Below, in pieces: positions 16,245-25,838 of a DNA stretch of 64,000 nucleotides (position 1 is its first letter; each line of letters begins with the position of its first letter). This stretch comes from Flavobacteriales bacterium (GTDB lineage Bacteria > Bacteroidota > Bacteroidia > Flavobacteriales_E > Vicingaceae). The translations under genes were made by a program, and so were the position numbers. Where the stretch lies: the NCBI GenBank assembly GCA_002401955.1, contig NVUQ01000003.1, positions 49,991 through 113,990 of the forward strand. Direction: 5' to 3'. The notes beneath the pieces are model-generated. The model did no database searches and was not told the DNA's origin. It saw only the letters and a list, made by a program, of their open reading frames with translations.

Positions 16245-18149
16245 TTATTTCTTTTCGTCCTCTTCTACTACTTCTTCAAAATCAACATCAGTTACTTCAC
16301 TCTCTCCACCGTCAGAACTCTCTTCTCCTCCTGTTGCTCCTTCTTGTTGCTGTTGAGCATACATTTCTTGAGAAGCTGCTTGGAAAACAGTATTTAATTT
16401 TTCAGTGTTTGCTTTCATTCCTTCTAAATCTTTCGCTTCGTAAGATTTTTTCAATTCAGCTAAAGCTTCTTCAATTGGAGCTTTTTTATCAGCTGGCAAT
16501 TTATCACCGTATTCTTTTAACTGTTTTTCAGTTTGAAAAATTAAGCTATCCGCTTGATTAACAACATCAGCATTTTCTTTAGCTAATTTATCAGCTTCAG
16601 CATTTTCTTCAGCATCTTGCTTCATTTTAGCAATTTCATCATCACTTAAACCAGAAGAAGCTTCAATTCTAATATTTTGTTCTTTTCCAGTTGCCTTATC
16701 TTTAGCAGAAATGTTCATAATTCCGTTTGCATCAATATCGAAAGTTACTTCAATTTGAGGAACTCCTCTTGGTGCTGGTGGAATATCTGCTAATTGAAAT
16801 CTTCCTAAAGATTTGTTATCGTTAGCCATTGGTCTTTCTCCTTGTAAAACATGGATATCAACAGCTGGTTGATTGTCTGCTGCAGTTGAGAAAGTCTCAG
16901 ATTTCTTAGTAGGAATTGTAGTATTTCCTTCAATCAACTTCGTCATAACAGCTCCCATAGTTTCAATTCCTAAAGAAAGTGGTGTTACATCTAATAACAA
17001 TACATCTTTTACTTCTCCAGTTAATACTCCACCTTGAATTGCTGCTCCAATAGCAACCACTTCATCAGGATTAACTCCTTTAGATGGTTCTTTTCCAAAA
17101 AATTTCTTAACTGCTTCAACTATCGATGGAATTCTTGTAGAACCACCAACCAATATTACTTCATCAATATCACCTTTACTATATCCAGCCGCTTTTAATG
17201 CTGCTTCACAAGGCTTAATGGTTCTTTTAATTAAACTATCTGCCATTTGCTCAAAAGAAGCTCTTGTTAATGTTCTAACTAAGTGCTTTGGCCCTGAAGC
17301 CGTTGCAGTAACATAAGGTAAGTTAATTTCTGTTGTTGTTGTACTTGATAGTTCAATTTTTGCTTTTTCAGCAGCTTCTTTTAAACGCTGAAGTGCCATT
17401 GGATCTTCTCTCAAATCAATAGACTCATCTTTTTTAAACTCTTCTGCTAACCAATCGATTATTATATGGTCAAAATCATCTCCACCTAAATGTGTATCTC
17501 CATCAGTAGACTTCACTTCAAAAACTCCATCTCCTAATTCTAATACAGAAACATCATGTGTTCCACCACCACAATCAAAAACAACTATTTTTTGATCTTG
17601 GTCTTTCTTATCTAATCCGTAAGCCAATGCAGCTGCAGTTGGTTCGTTAATGATTCTTTTAACTGTTAAACCAGCAATTTCACCAGCTTCTTTAGTTGCT
17701 TGTCTTTGTGCATCATTAAAATAAGCAGGAACTGTAATTACAGCTTCACTAACATCCATCCCTAAATAATCTTCAGCTGTTTTCTTCATTTTTTGAAGAA
17801 CCATTGCCGAAATTTCTTGTGGAGTGTAAAGTCTATCATCAATCTTTACTCTAGGTGTATTGTTATCTCCTTTTACTACTTTATATGAAGAACGTTTAAT
17901 TTCTTTTGATACTTGATCAAACGTATTCCCCATAAATCTTTTTATAGAAGAGATTGTTTTTTCAGGATTAGTAATTGCCTGACGTTTTGCAGGATCACCA
18001 ACCGCTCTTTCTCCTCCTTCTATAAATGCTACGATAGAAGGTGTAGTCCTTTTACCTTCTGCATTAGGAATTACAACCGGTTCATTTCCTTCCATAACGG
18101 AAACACATGAGTTTGTTGTTCCTAAATCTATTCCTATAATCTTACTCAT
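16245..18149 (-). CDS. dnaK: chaperone protein DnaK (Hsp70)
   Basis: This 634-residue Hsp70 begins [19 protein letters not shown]. It has the nucleotide-binding signatures [30 protein letters not shown] and [17 protein letters not shown], the [13 protein letters not shown] motif, a substrate-binding domain after the [16 protein letters not shown] linker, and an acidic tail ([16 protein letters not shown]). It refolds and protects cytoplasmic proteins with DnaJ and GrpE, which are not adjacent. It reads away from the pigment cluster and ends at its own terminator. Confidence 0.98.
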   Translation of the reverse strand: MSKIIGIDLGTTNSCVSVMEGNEPVVIPNAEGKRTTPSIVAFIEGGERAVGDPAKRQAITNPEKTISSIKRFMGNTFDQVSKEIKRSSYKVVKGDNNTPRVKIDDRLYTPQEISAMVLQKMKKTAEDYLGMDVSEAVITVPAYFNDAQRQATKEAGEIAGLTVKRIINEPTAAALAYGLDKKDQDQKIVVFDCGGGTHDVSVLELGDGVFEVKSTDGDTHLGGDDFDHIIIDWLAEEFKKDESIDLREDPMALQRLKEAAEKAKIELSSTTTTEINLPYVTATASGPKHLVRTLTRASFEQMADSLIKRTIKPCEAALKAAGYSKGDIDEVILVGGSTRIPSIVEAVKKFFGKEPSKGVNPDEVVAIGAAIQGGVLTGEVKDVLLLDVTPLSLGIETMGAVMTKLIEGNTTIPTKKSETFSTAADNQPAVDIHVLQGERPMANDNKSLGRFQLADIPPAPRGVPQIEVTFDIDANGIMNISAKDKATGKEQNIRIEASSGLSDDEIAKMKQDAEENAEADKLAKENADVVNQADSLIFQTEKQLKEYGDKLPADKKAPIEEALAELKKSYEAKDLEGMKANTEKLNTVFQAASQEMYAQQQQEGATGGEESSDGGESEVTDVDFEEVVEEDEKK

Positions 18150-18370
18150 AATATATTGTTTTAATTATTATCAATTATTTCTAATCAACAATAGTCAAAC
18201 AATATGCCATTGCATTTTAGCGAGTATTTAAAGAAATATTGGCAGTTTTACTGTTTTCTTCAATCTAATTACTGACAAAAGAATGACATTTAGACAGAAC
18301 CTCCTTATTTTTAACAACAGGATTGTTAAAACTATTGGTTTAAATCCAATTAATTCTTAAATATATAGAT

Positions 18371-18378
18371 TATTTTTG
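18371..18378 (+). promoter_or_regulatory. possible promoter -7 element of the pigment operon
   Basis: TATTTTTG matches the Bacteroidota TAnnTTTG element and lies 31 bp before the ammonia-lyase start codon, the first gene of a long uninterrupted plus-strand run. A -33 TTG at the usual spacing is not obvious. The rest of the dnaK to lyase gap (18150-18409) shows nothing else. Confidence 0.4.
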
Positions 18379-18409
18379 CTGACTTAAAATTAAGTGATAG
18401 ATTATTTAG

Positions 18410-19933
18410 ATGAATAAATTAACATTAGACGTAGTTTACCAATATGTATTTGAGGGGAAGAAATTTGAGATTGATGAAGAAACACATAAAAATGTAGAAA
18501 AATCATTTACATTTTTAGATTCGTTTTCTAAAGATAAAATTATTTATGGTATAAATACTGGTTTCGGGCCTATGGCTCAATTTAGAATTGAACCAGATGA
18601 ATTAGAACAGTTACAATACAATTTAATTAGAAGCCATTCAAGTGGAACAGGAAATCCACTTGATACTCCTTATGCTAAAAGTGTTGTATTGGCTCGTTTG
18701 AACAACTTTCTTCAAGGAAACTCTGGAATTAGCGCAGGTGTAATAGATCAACTACAGCTGTTCTTAAATGAAGATGTAATTCCTGAAATATATGAGCATG
18801 GCAGTGTTGGAGCAAGCGGAGATTTAGTTCAGCTTTCTCATTTAGCATTAAATCTAATTGGAGAAGGACATGTTTATGAAAGTGGAGAGAGAAAAAAAAC
18901 ATCCGATGTTTTTAGTAAGCGCAACATTAAGCCTTTAGAATTAAATTTAAGAGATGGTTTAGGGTTAATTAATGGAACATCCTGTATGACAGGTATTGCA
19001 GCACTTAATTTAATTTATGCTAAAAGATTAGTAACTCACGCCATTACTGCTTCTGCTATTATTAATGAAATTGTTGAATCTTTCGATGATTCATTTTCTA
19101 AAGAATTAAACGAAGTTAAATTACATAGAGGCCAAAATTACATTGCCGCTAAAATGCGTGAATATTTAAGTGATAGTCGCTTAATCAGAAAAAGAGACGA
19201 ATTATTTAAGGATGATGCTGAAATCCAACGAGTAGAGTTTAAAAAGAAAATACAAGAGTACTACTCTATCAGATGTGTGCCTCAAATATTAGGACCTATC
19301 GTAGATACATTAGATTATGCTAAAATGGTTGTAGAGAATGAGTTAAACTCTACAAATGATAATCCTATTGTAAATGTTGATGTTGAAAATGTTTTCCATG
19401 GAGGAAACTTCCACGGTGATTACATCTCATTAGAAATGGATAAAATAAAAATTGCTTTAACAAAACTTTCTATGCTAATGGAAAGACAGTTAAACTTTTT
19501 ATTAAATCATAATTTAAACAATGTTTTTCCACCATTTTTGAATGCTGGAAAATTAGGATTGAACTTTGGTTTTCAAGGAATTCAATATACAGCAACTTCT
19601 ACAACTGCAGAGAATCAAACTTTAAGTAACTCTATGTATGTGCACAGTATTCCAAACAATAATGACAATCAAGATATTGTTAGTATGGGAACTAATAGTG
19701 CATTAATGGCGAAACAAGTGCTAGAAAACAGCTTCCAAGTAATGTCTGTTCACTTAATGGCAATCTGCCAAGGGATTGATTTATTAGATGAAGAAGCAAA
19801 AGAAAAACTCTCATCTAAAACTAAAAAAGTACACAAAGACATCAGAAAAATAGCTTCATTTGTTAAGGATGATACTCCTCAGGCAGAAGCCATAGGAAAA
19901 GTAAAAGAATACATCAAAGAAAATAACTTTTAA
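18410..19933 (+). CDS. tyrosine ammonia-lyase (aromatic amino acid lyase, MIO type)
   Basis: This 507-residue MIO enzyme should deaminate tyrosine to 4-coumarate, the aryl starter of the pigment. The MIO cofactor triad is Ala135-Ser136-Gly137 in GSVGASGDLVQLSHLAL. YGINTGFGPMAQ carries the catalytic tyrosine loop, and STTAENQTLSNSMYVHSIPNN the C-terminal active-site block. Overall it strongly resembles the characterised F. johnsoniae TAL, including LQYNLIRSHSSGTG at the selectivity loop. That loop keeps the Ser-His seen in histidine ammonia-lyases, so an automatic call of hutH would be easy to make. There are no hut genes nearby, and the next gene begins 1 bp after its stop. Confidence 0.88.
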   Translation: MNKLTLDVVYQYVFEGKKFEIDEETHKNVEKSFTFLDSFSKDKIIYGINTGFGPMAQFRIEPDELEQLQYNLIRSHSSGTGNPLDTPYAKSVVLARLNNFLQGNSGISAGVIDQLQLFLNEDVIPEIYEHGSVGASGDLVQLSHLALNLIGEGHVYESGERKKTSDVFSKRNIKPLELNLRDGLGLINGTSCMTGIAALNLIYAKRLVTHAITASAIINEIVESFDDSFSKELNEVKLHRGQNYIAAKMREYLSDSRLIRKRDELFKDDAEIQRVEFKKKIQEYYSIRCVPQILGPIVDTLDYAKMVVENELNSTNDNPIVNVDVENVFHGGNFHGDYISLEMDKIKIALTKLSMLMERQLNFLLNHNLNNVFPPFLNAGKLGLNFGFQGIQYTATSTTAENQTLSNSMYVHSIPNNNDNQDIVSMGTNSALMAKQVLENSFQVMSVHLMAICQGIDLLDEEAKEKLSSKTKKVHKDIRKIASFVKDDTPQAEAIGKVKEYIKENNF

Positions 19934-19934
19934 T

Positions 19935-20666
19935 ATGAATTACGCATTAGTAACAGGAGCCTCAAGAGGATTGGGAAAGGCAATTGCATTGCAATTAGCT
20001 AAAGATTTAGGCTTGCATATTATTATTAATTATTCTTCAAACAAAACAGCTGCTGAAGACACTTTAAGTCAAATTAAAGAAGCTGGTGGTTCGGGAGAGA
20101 TAATGCAATTTAACGTTCAAGATAAAGAAGCTGTTGACAATGCATTAAATAAATGGGCGAAAGATAATCCTGATGAGTTTATTAGTGTACTGGTAAATAA
20201 TGCTGGAATTACTAAAGACGGTCTTTTTGTATTTATGTCAGAAAATGATTGGGATAATGTTATCAATGTTTCTTCTAAAGGAATGTTTAATGTTTCCCGT
20301 AATCTTATCGAAAAAATGGTAAGAAAAAGAACAGGTAGAATTATTAATGTAGCCTCTCTTTCTGGATTAAAAGGAGTTCCTGGTCAAACCAATTATTCAG
20401 CAGCAAAAGGAGCTATGATTGCTGCAACTAAGGCATTAGCACAAGAGGTTGCCAAACGAAAAATTACTGTAAATGCTGTTGCTCCAGGTTTTATTGAAAG
20501 TGATATGACAAATGATTTACCTGTAGATCAGCTAAAACAGATGATTCCTATGAATAGATTTGGAAGAGCTGACGAAGTTGCTCATGTGGTAAGTTTCTTG
20601 GCTTCAGAAAAATCTTCTTACATTACAGGAGAAGTAATTAATATTAACGGAGGAATTTATTCTTAA
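19935..20666 (+). CDS. 3-oxoacyl-ACP reductase (FabG-like SDR)
   Basis: This 243-residue short-chain dehydrogenase has the NADPH motif TGASRGLGKAIA, NNAG at the end of strand 4, the catalytic Ser in VASLSGLKG, YxxxK in NYSAAKGAM, and GEVININGGIYS at the C-terminus. In this setting it reduces the beta-keto group after each polyene extension, matching the ketoreductase of aryl polyene systems (ApeQ role). Its stop shares a base with the next gene's start (TAATG-type junction), so translation is coupled to the ketosynthase. Confidence 0.9.
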   Translation: MNYALVTGASRGLGKAIALQLAKDLGLHIIINYSSNKTAAEDTLSQIKEAGGSGEIMQFNVQDKEAVDNALNKWAKDNPDEFISVLVNNAGITKDGLFVFMSENDWDNVINVSSKGMFNVSRNLIEKMVRKRTGRIINVASLSGLKGVPGQTNYSAAKGAMIAATKALAQEVAKRKITVNAVAPGFIESDMTNDLPVDQLKQMIPMNRFGRADEVAHVVSFLASEKSSYITGEVININGGIYS

Positions 20667-21886
20667 TGGAGAATAGAGTTGTAATAACAGGTATAGGAAT
20701 TTACTCTTGTTTAGGTGAAAACTTAAGCGAAGTAAAAGATTCTTTATACAAAGGAAGAAGCGGAATTATCTTTGATGCTCCGCGTAAAGATGTGGGATTT
20801 AGATCTGCTTTAACAGGTATGGTTAAAGATCCAGACCTTAAACCGTTTCTTACCAGAAGGCAACGAATGGGAATGCACCAACCCGCGATGTATGCTTATA
20901 TGTCTACTAAAGAAGCTGTTGAAAATGCTGGATTAGATATTGATCAGTTAAGCCAATCTGAAACAGGAGTTATTTTTGGAAACGACAGTACTGCAGGTTC
21001 TATTATGGAAACTGTAGATAAGCTAAGAGAAAAAAAGGACACTACACTATTAGGTAGTGGTGCAATTTTTCAGAATATGAATTGTACTGTAAATATGAAT
21101 ATCTCTACAATTTTTAAATTGAAAGGGATAAATTTCACAATTAGTGCAGCGTGTGCATCAGGTTCTCACTCTATTGGAATGGGATACCTATTAATTAAGC
21201 AAGGGTTGCAAGAAAGAGTAATTTGTGGAGGAGCTCAAGAAATTAACGGAACTGCAATGGGTAGTTTTGATGGCTTAAGTGTTTTTTCTGATACAGAAGA
21301 TAATCCTACTAAAGCTTCAAGACCATTTGATAGAGATAGAAATGGCTTGGTTCCTGGAGGAGGCGCTGCAACATTAGTGTTAGAGTCTTACGAATCTGCA
21401 GTTAAAAGAGGTGCTCCAATATTAGGAGAACTTTTAGGTTATGGATTTTCTTCAAATGGAGATCATTTATCAAACCCAAACCTTGATGGGCAACATCGTT
21501 CATTAAATATGGCACTAAAACAAGCCAATGTTAAAGCATCAGATATTGACTATGTTAGTGCTCATGCAACCTCTACTCCTGTTGGTGATAGTATTGAAGC
21601 TCAAGCAATTTATGATATTTTAGGAAGTAAAGTTGGTGTAAGTTCAACTAAATCAATGACGGGGCATGAATGCTGGATGGCTGGAGCAAGTGAAGTTGTT
21701 TATTCTATGCTTATGATGGAAAATGATTTTATCGCTCCTAATATAAATTTTGAAAATCCTGATGAAATATCAGCAAAAATTAATATTATTGCAAAAACTA
21801 AAGAGCAAAAGATAGATACTTTTCTTTCTAACTCGTTTGGTTTTGGAGGTACAAACTCTAGCTTAATTATTAAAAAATTAAAATAA
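20666..21886 (+). CDS. beta-ketoacyl-ACP synthase (FabF-like), catalytically complete
   Basis: This 406-residue thiolase-fold ketosynthase has the full Cys-His-His triad: Cys163 in SAACASGSHS, His in SAHATSTPVGD and His in SMTGHECWMAG, plus the C-terminal NSFGFGGTNSS. It condenses malonyl-ACP with the growing chain or primes it with the aryl starter (compare ApeR/ApeO). It sits between the ketoreductase and an ACP without gaps. Which of the three active ketosynthases primes and which extends cannot be decided here. Confidence 0.9.
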   Translation: MENRVVITGIGIYSCLGENLSEVKDSLYKGRSGIIFDAPRKDVGFRSALTGMVKDPDLKPFLTRRQRMGMHQPAMYAYMSTKEAVENAGLDIDQLSQSETGVIFGNDSTAGSIMETVDKLREKKDTTLLGSGAIFQNMNCTVNMNISTIFKLKGINFTISAACASGSHSIGMGYLLIKQGLQERVICGGAQEINGTAMGSFDGLSVFSDTEDNPTKASRPFDRDRNGLVPGGGAATLVLESYESAVKRGAPILGELLGYGFSSNGDHLSNPNLDGQHRSLNMALKQANVKASDIDYVSAHATSTPVGDSIEAQAIYDILGSKVGVSSTKSMTGHECWMAGASEVVYSMLMMENDFIAPNINFENPDEISAKINIIAKTKEQKIDTFLSNSFGFGGTNSSLIIKKLK

Positions 21887-22138
21887 ATGGCAAGTAGGGA
21901 AGAAATTATTAGCACAGTAAAAGAATTTTTATCAGAAGAATTTGAAGTTGAAAAATCTACTATAGAACCAGAAGCTAACCTACAAGAAACACTTGATTTA
22001 GATAGTCTTGACTATGTTGATTTAGTGGTTGTAATTGAGGAAAACTTTGGGTTTAAAGTTACTGGTGAAGACTTTGTTGGGGTTGTTTCCTTTAACGATT
22101 TTTACGATCTCGTAGAAAAGAAATTAGCTGAAAAATAG
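21887..22138 (+). CDS. acyl carrier protein
   Basis: This 83-residue ACP has the phosphopantetheine serine in the motif DLDSLDYVDLVVVIEE. Helix 1 contains VKEFLSEEFEVE and the C-terminal helix FYDLVEKKLAEK. It starts directly after the ketosynthase stop. It carries the polyketide-like chain as a thioester. A second ACP lies at 25558, as in aryl polyene clusters, where one is thought to carry starter and the other the growing chain. Confidence 0.92.
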   Translation: MASREEIISTVKEFLSEEFEVEKSTIEPEANLQETLDLDSLDYVDLVVVIEENFGFKVTGEDFVGVVSFNDFYDLVEKKLAEK

Positions 22139-22141
22139 TGG

Positions 22142-23008
22142 ATGAGTCAGTGGGACGGGAAGACCAAAGGAACCGTTATTGGTTATAAAATTTTTCTAAA
22201 TTCTATAAAATTTCTCGGATTACCCCTAACCTATCTTATCTTAAGATTCGTTACTTTTTATTACTATATTTTTGCCTCAAAGAATAGAAATGCGATTAAA
22301 GATTTCTATTTAAACGCATTAAAACTTCCTAACAATCAAGTTAATAAAATCACAAGAAAAAACTTCTATTATTTTGGACAAACTCTTGTTGATCGATTTG
22401 CCTTTTTAATAGGGAAAGGGCATAAATACTCCTATACATTTAACAACGAACAATATTTACTAGACATGAAAGATGCTGGTAAAGGAGGGATATTATTAAG
22501 TGGCCATGTTGGAAATTGGGAAACAGCAGGAAACCTTCTTAAATCAAGAATTACTTCTAAAATTAATGTATTGATGTACGATGAAGAAGTTCAGAAAATA
22601 AAAAGTTACACAGATTCTACTACAGGAGGCTCTCACTTTAATATTATTCCTATTAAAAATGACTTAAGTCATGTTATTAGAGTTCATCAAGCATTAAAAA
22701 GAAATGAGTTTGTAGCAATCCATGCAGATAGATATATGGAAGGTTCAAAATTTATTGAAATTGATTTTCTCAATAAAAAAGCCAAGTTCCCTTTAGGTCC
22801 CTTTATCATAGCATCAAAATTTAATGCTCCAGTAACTTTTGTTTTTGCCGTTAAAGAAAGTACCTATAAGTATTTCTTAAGTGCTACTACTCCTATTACT
22901 GAAAAATTACCACCAGAAGAAATTGCAAAAAAATTCGTGAAAGAATTAGAAAATAAAGTTACTTTACATCCTGAACAATGGTTTAACTATTTCAACTTTT
23001 TTAATTAA
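22142..23008 (+). CDS. LpxL/HtrB-like lysophospholipid acyltransferase
   Basis: This 288-residue protein has the acyltransferase motif in LSGHVGNWETAG (HxxxxE type, about residue 120) and a second conserved block around VAIHADRYMEGS. An N-terminal hydrophobic helix (KFLGLPLTYLILRFVTFYYY) should anchor it to the inner membrane. Lipid A-type acyltransferases move acyl chains from ACP to a lipid acceptor. Here it probably attaches the polyene acyl chain to its lipid or headgroup. The start is 3 bp after the ACP gene. Confidence 0.87.
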   Translation: MSQWDGKTKGTVIGYKIFLNSIKFLGLPLTYLILRFVTFYYYIFASKNRNAIKDFYLNALKLPNNQVNKITRKNFYYFGQTLVDRFAFLIGKGHKYSYTFNNEQYLLDMKDAGKGGILLSGHVGNWETAGNLLKSRITSKINVLMYDEEVQKIKSYTDSTTGGSHFNIIPIKNDLSHVIRVHQALKRNEFVAIHADRYMEGSKFIEIDFLNKKAKFPLGPFIIASKFNAPVTFVFAVKESTYKYFLSATTPITEKLPPEEIAKKFVKELENKVTLHPEQWFNYFNFFN

Positions 23009-23427
23009 TGTTACTTTCAAAAGAACAAACTACTGAAATCATCCCTCAAAAAGCTCCTTTCATAATGATTGACAGCTTATTATCGGCAAATGAAATAGAT
23101 TTTAAATCTTCTTTTGTAGCAATGGAACAAAATATTTTTTCAGAAAATGGAAAACTACAAGAGCCTGCATTAATAGAGAATATTGCACAAACTGTTGCTG
23201 CAGGGTTTAGTTATGTTGGACAACAGCAAGGTGGGCCTCCAAAAATTGGCTTTATTGGTGCTATTTCTAAATTAAAAGTGCATCAACTACCTAATATTGG
23301 TGATGAAATAAATACAACAGTTACTCATTTACATAAATTTGAAAACATCTATCTTATTAGAGGTGAAAACTATGTTAATGGGAATTTATTGGTAGAATGT
23401 GAAATGAAAATTGTAGTTCAAGAGTGA
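23008..23427 (+). CDS. 3-hydroxyacyl-ACP dehydratase-like hotdog protein
   Basis: This 139-residue single-hotdog protein has PQKAPFIMIDSLLSAN at the N-terminus, EPALIENIAQTVAAGFSY on the hot-dog helix and PNIGDEINTTVTHLHKFEN. The pattern fits the FabZ-like dehydratases of aryl polyene clusters (ApeP group), which remove water to give the conjugated double bonds. The catalytic His/Glu pair is not in the classical FabZ form, so function rests mainly on context. It overlaps the preceding and following genes by 1 and 4 bp. Confidence 0.75.
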   Translation: MLLSKEQTTEIIPQKAPFIMIDSLLSANEIDFKSSFVAMEQNIFSENGKLQEPALIENIAQTVAAGFSYVGQQQGGPPKIGFIGAISKLKVHQLPNIGDEINTTVTHLHKFENIYLIRGENYVNGNLLVECEMKIVVQE

Positions 23428-23846
23428 AACTAAGTGATGAAATAGAATTTGATGTCCGCTTTAGCGAAACAGATGCTATGGGTGTTGTTTGGCATGGAAA
23501 TTATTTAAAATTTTTTGAAGATGGTCGTGAAGCTTTTGGAAAAAAATTTGGAATAGAATATTTAGATGTATACAAACAAGGATACTTTACTCCTATTGTT
23601 AGATCTGAAATAGACCACAAGTCTCCAATCAACTATGGAGAAAGTGCTAAAATAATTACTACTCTTGTTCCAAGCAAGGCTGCTAAAATGATATTTGATT
23701 ATGAAATTATTAATCTTTCTACTGGAAAAGTAAGTGCAATAGGTCAAACTATTCAAATATTCCTATCTGTAGAATCTAGAGAATTAGAGCTTTATGCTCC
23801 TGATTTTTATGTTGATTGGAAAAAGAAAATGGGGCTAATAAAATGA
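23424..23846 (+). CDS. acyl-CoA/ACP thioesterase, 4HBT type, GTG start
   Basis: This 140-residue hotdog thioesterase has the 4-hydroxybenzoyl-CoA thioesterase motif FSETDAMGVVWHGNYLKFFEDGREAF with the conserved Asp, followed by SEIDHKSPINYGE. The start is GTG at 23424, within a GTGA overlap with the previous gene, which supports coupled translation. It probably releases or edits acyl chains during pigment synthesis (ApeK-like role). It could equally act on stray CoA thioesters. Confidence 0.87.
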   Translation: MKLSDEIEFDVRFSETDAMGVVWHGNYLKFFEDGREAFGKKFGIEYLDVYKQGYFTPIVRSEIDHKSPINYGESAKIITTLVPSKAAKMIFDYEIINLSTGKVSAIGQTIQIFLSVESRELELYAPDFYVDWKKKMGLIK

Positions 23847-24928
23847 TTACATACATTGGTTCCGAAAATATAATTTCTCCTCTTGGAGATTCTGCTAGAG
23901 AAAACTTTATAAAAGTTAAAAATAATGAGACGGGCATTTCTCTTTTCTCAGGAATAGGTGTTGATAAAGAAGATCTTTACCTCTCTAAGATTGGAACATT
24001 ATCTGATAACAACAAGTTTGATGTTTTATTAGCGAAATGTCTCGACTCAATCATAAAAGAATCATCAGATAACATTATTAATTCTAAGGACACAATCGTT
24101 ATATTGAGTACAACTAAAGCTGATATTCAAGAAAACTTAACTGCTCCTATTCAATCTTCTGTTGAAAAAATTAAAGTAGCTTATAAATTACACCATACGC
24201 CTTTAGTTATTTCTAACGCTTGTATTTCTGGAGTTTTAGCAATGAATACAGCTAATAATTTTATCCAATCCAATATTTACAAACATGCTTTTGTTATTGG
24301 TGCAGATGTTATTAGTGATTTTGTTTTATTTGGATTTCAATCTTTATATGCAATAAGCAATGAGGTTTGTCAACCATTCGATAAAGAAAGAAAAGGAATT
24401 TCACTCGGAGAAGGGGCTGCTGGAGTTTTAATGTCTTCCGAATCTTCTGTATTCAAAAAAGAAGCTTTAGAGTTTGTTGAAGGAACTTCTTCTAATGATG
24501 CAAATCACATTTCAGGACCATCAAGAACTGGTGAAGGATTATATCGTACAGTTCAAAAGACAATGGAATTGGCTAATATTAAATCATCCGAAATAGATTT
24601 CATCTCAGCACATGGAACAGGGACGTTATTTAACGATGAAATGGAGTCGATAGCTTTTGATAGACTTAATATGAATAATATTCCCTTAAACAGCCTTAAA
24701 GGTTATTTTGGACACACTTTAGGTGCTGCCGGACTCATTGAAACTGCAATAAGCATGCAATCTATCAGAACGAACACTTTAGTTAAAAGTTTAGGGTTTG
24801 AGGCTGAAGGAACATCTGGAGGAATAAATATTCTTACCCAAAATTTAGAAAAAGAAGTAAGTACTATTTTAAAAACAGCATCAGGTTTTGGAGGCTGTAA
24901 TGCTTCAGCAATTATTAGAAATATTTAA
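23843..24928 (+). CDS. beta-ketoacyl synthase, catalytically complete
   Basis: The protein has 361 residues from ATG at 23843 (an ATGA overlap with the thioesterase; the track's earlier start is inside that gene). The active-site set is Cys127 in SNACISGVLAM, His in SAHGTGTLFND and His in GYFGHTLGAAGLIE. It is shorter and more diverged at the N-terminus than FabF proteins but keeps all catalytic residues and SGFGGCNASAII at the C-terminus. It belongs with the degenerate partner gene that begins at its last base. Confidence 0.85.
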   Translation: MITYIGSENIISPLGDSARENFIKVKNNETGISLFSGIGVDKEDLYLSKIGTLSDNNKFDVLLAKCLDSIIKESSDNIINSKDTIVILSTTKADIQENLTAPIQSSVEKIKVAYKLHHTPLVISNACISGVLAMNTANNFIQSNIYKHAFVIGADVISDFVLFGFQSLYAISNEVCQPFDKERKGISLGEGAAGVLMSSESSVFKKEALEFVEGTSSNDANHISGPSRTGEGLYRTVQKTMELANIKSSEIDFISAHGTGTLFNDEMESIAFDRLNMNNIPLNSLKGYFGHTLGAAGLIETAISMQSIRTNTLVKSLGFEAEGTSGGINILTQNLEKEVSTILKTASGFGGCNASAIIRNI

Positions 24929-25545
24929 TGAGCTATATTAATTCATATTGTCATATTTCTAATGATACCGTTAAGATTAACGGAGAAAACTCCACCTCTA
25001 TTGATTCTGACTCAATTGAAGAAATTATTCGTGAGCTCTACCTTTCTCTAGAGCTAAAATATTCTAAGTTTCATAAAATGGATCAGCTATCTAAGATCGC
25101 TTTTATTGGAACAGAATTAATAAAGCAGGCAAATCCTGAAATATCAAAATCTGGAGAAAATGACATTGCTTTGTTATTTTCCAATAGTAGATCTAGTGCA
25201 GATACAGATATTAAATTTCAAGAATCTTATCAAAATGGAGGCATCCCAAGTCCTTCATTATTTGTTTATACACTCCCTAATATTCTTATTGGGGAAATAG
25301 CGATAAGAAACAAATGGTATGGAGAAAATATGTTTACCATTTCAAGTATTTTTGATTCTGAATATTACGCTAACTATTGTAATATATTGATTAAAAAGAA
25401 TGCTGAAGCAGCACTTTGTGGTTGGATAAATGTAGATGACGATAAAATTGAAGCTTTCTTCTTTTTTGTTACTAAAAAAGATTTAAAACAGCTAAATTTG
25501 CCGCTTGATTCAAATATGTTAGAAAAAATCTACAGGCAAGATTAA
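24928..25545 (+). CDS. short ketosynthase-like protein without active-site cysteine
   Basis: This 205-residue protein looks like an N-terminal half of the ketosynthase fold: ALLFSNSRSSADTDIKFQES, PSPSLFVYTLPNILIGEIAIRNKWYG and AEAALCGWINVDDD. The stretch where the nucleophilic Cys should lie reads FTISSIFDSEYYANY, with no cysteine. Flexirubin and aryl polyene clusters contain such partial partners. Its likely job is to form a heterodimer with an active ketosynthase and set chain length. This is family knowledge plus context, not a visible catalytic feature. Confidence 0.65.
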   Translation: MSYINSYCHISNDTVKINGENSTSIDSDSIEEIIRELYLSLELKYSKFHKMDQLSKIAFIGTELIKQANPEISKSGENDIALLFSNSRSSADTDIKFQESYQNGGIPSPSLFVYTLPNILIGEIAIRNKWYGENMFTISSIFDSEYYANYCNILIKKNAEAALCGWINVDDDKIEAFFFFVTKKDLKQLNLPLDSNMLEKIYRQD

Positions 25546-25557
25546 TTTTAAATTAAA

Positions 25558-25812
25558 ATGGAAAAATTAAAAAGAGAATTAAAAGAACAAATTATTGAAC
25601 TTCTAAACTTAGAGGACATTAAAGTTTCTGATATTGGGGATGATACTGCTCTTTTTGGAGAAAGTTTAGGTTTAGATTCCATTGATGCTTTGGAACTAAT
25701 TGTTTTAATGGAAAATGGTTACGGTATTGAACTAGCTAACCCTGAAGAAGGGAAAGATATTTTTGCTACCATTAACTCTATGGCTGATTACATCTCTAAA
25801 AACAAAAAATAA
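25558..25812 (+). CDS. acyl carrier protein
   Basis: This 84-residue ACP has the phosphopantetheine serine in ESLGLDSIDALELIVLMEN and a C-terminal helix INSMADYISKNKK. It is the second ACP of the cluster and is clearly different in sequence from the one at 21887. It lies between the short ketosynthase-like gene and the third active ketosynthase. The small gaps (12 and 26 bp) suggest one transcript. Confidence 0.92.
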   Translation: MEKLKRELKEQIIELLNLEDIKVSDIGDDTALFGESLGLDSIDALELIVLMENGYGIELANPEEGKDIFATINSMADYISKNKK

Positions 25813-25838
25813 GAACTTATAATTAATTTAAGCAAAGT

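Noticed and set aside
18410-19933. Histidine ammonia-lyase of histidine degradation
   Set aside because: No other hut genes are nearby, the gene heads a pigment operon, and the sequence resembles characterised tyrosine ammonia-lyase of Flavobacterium.
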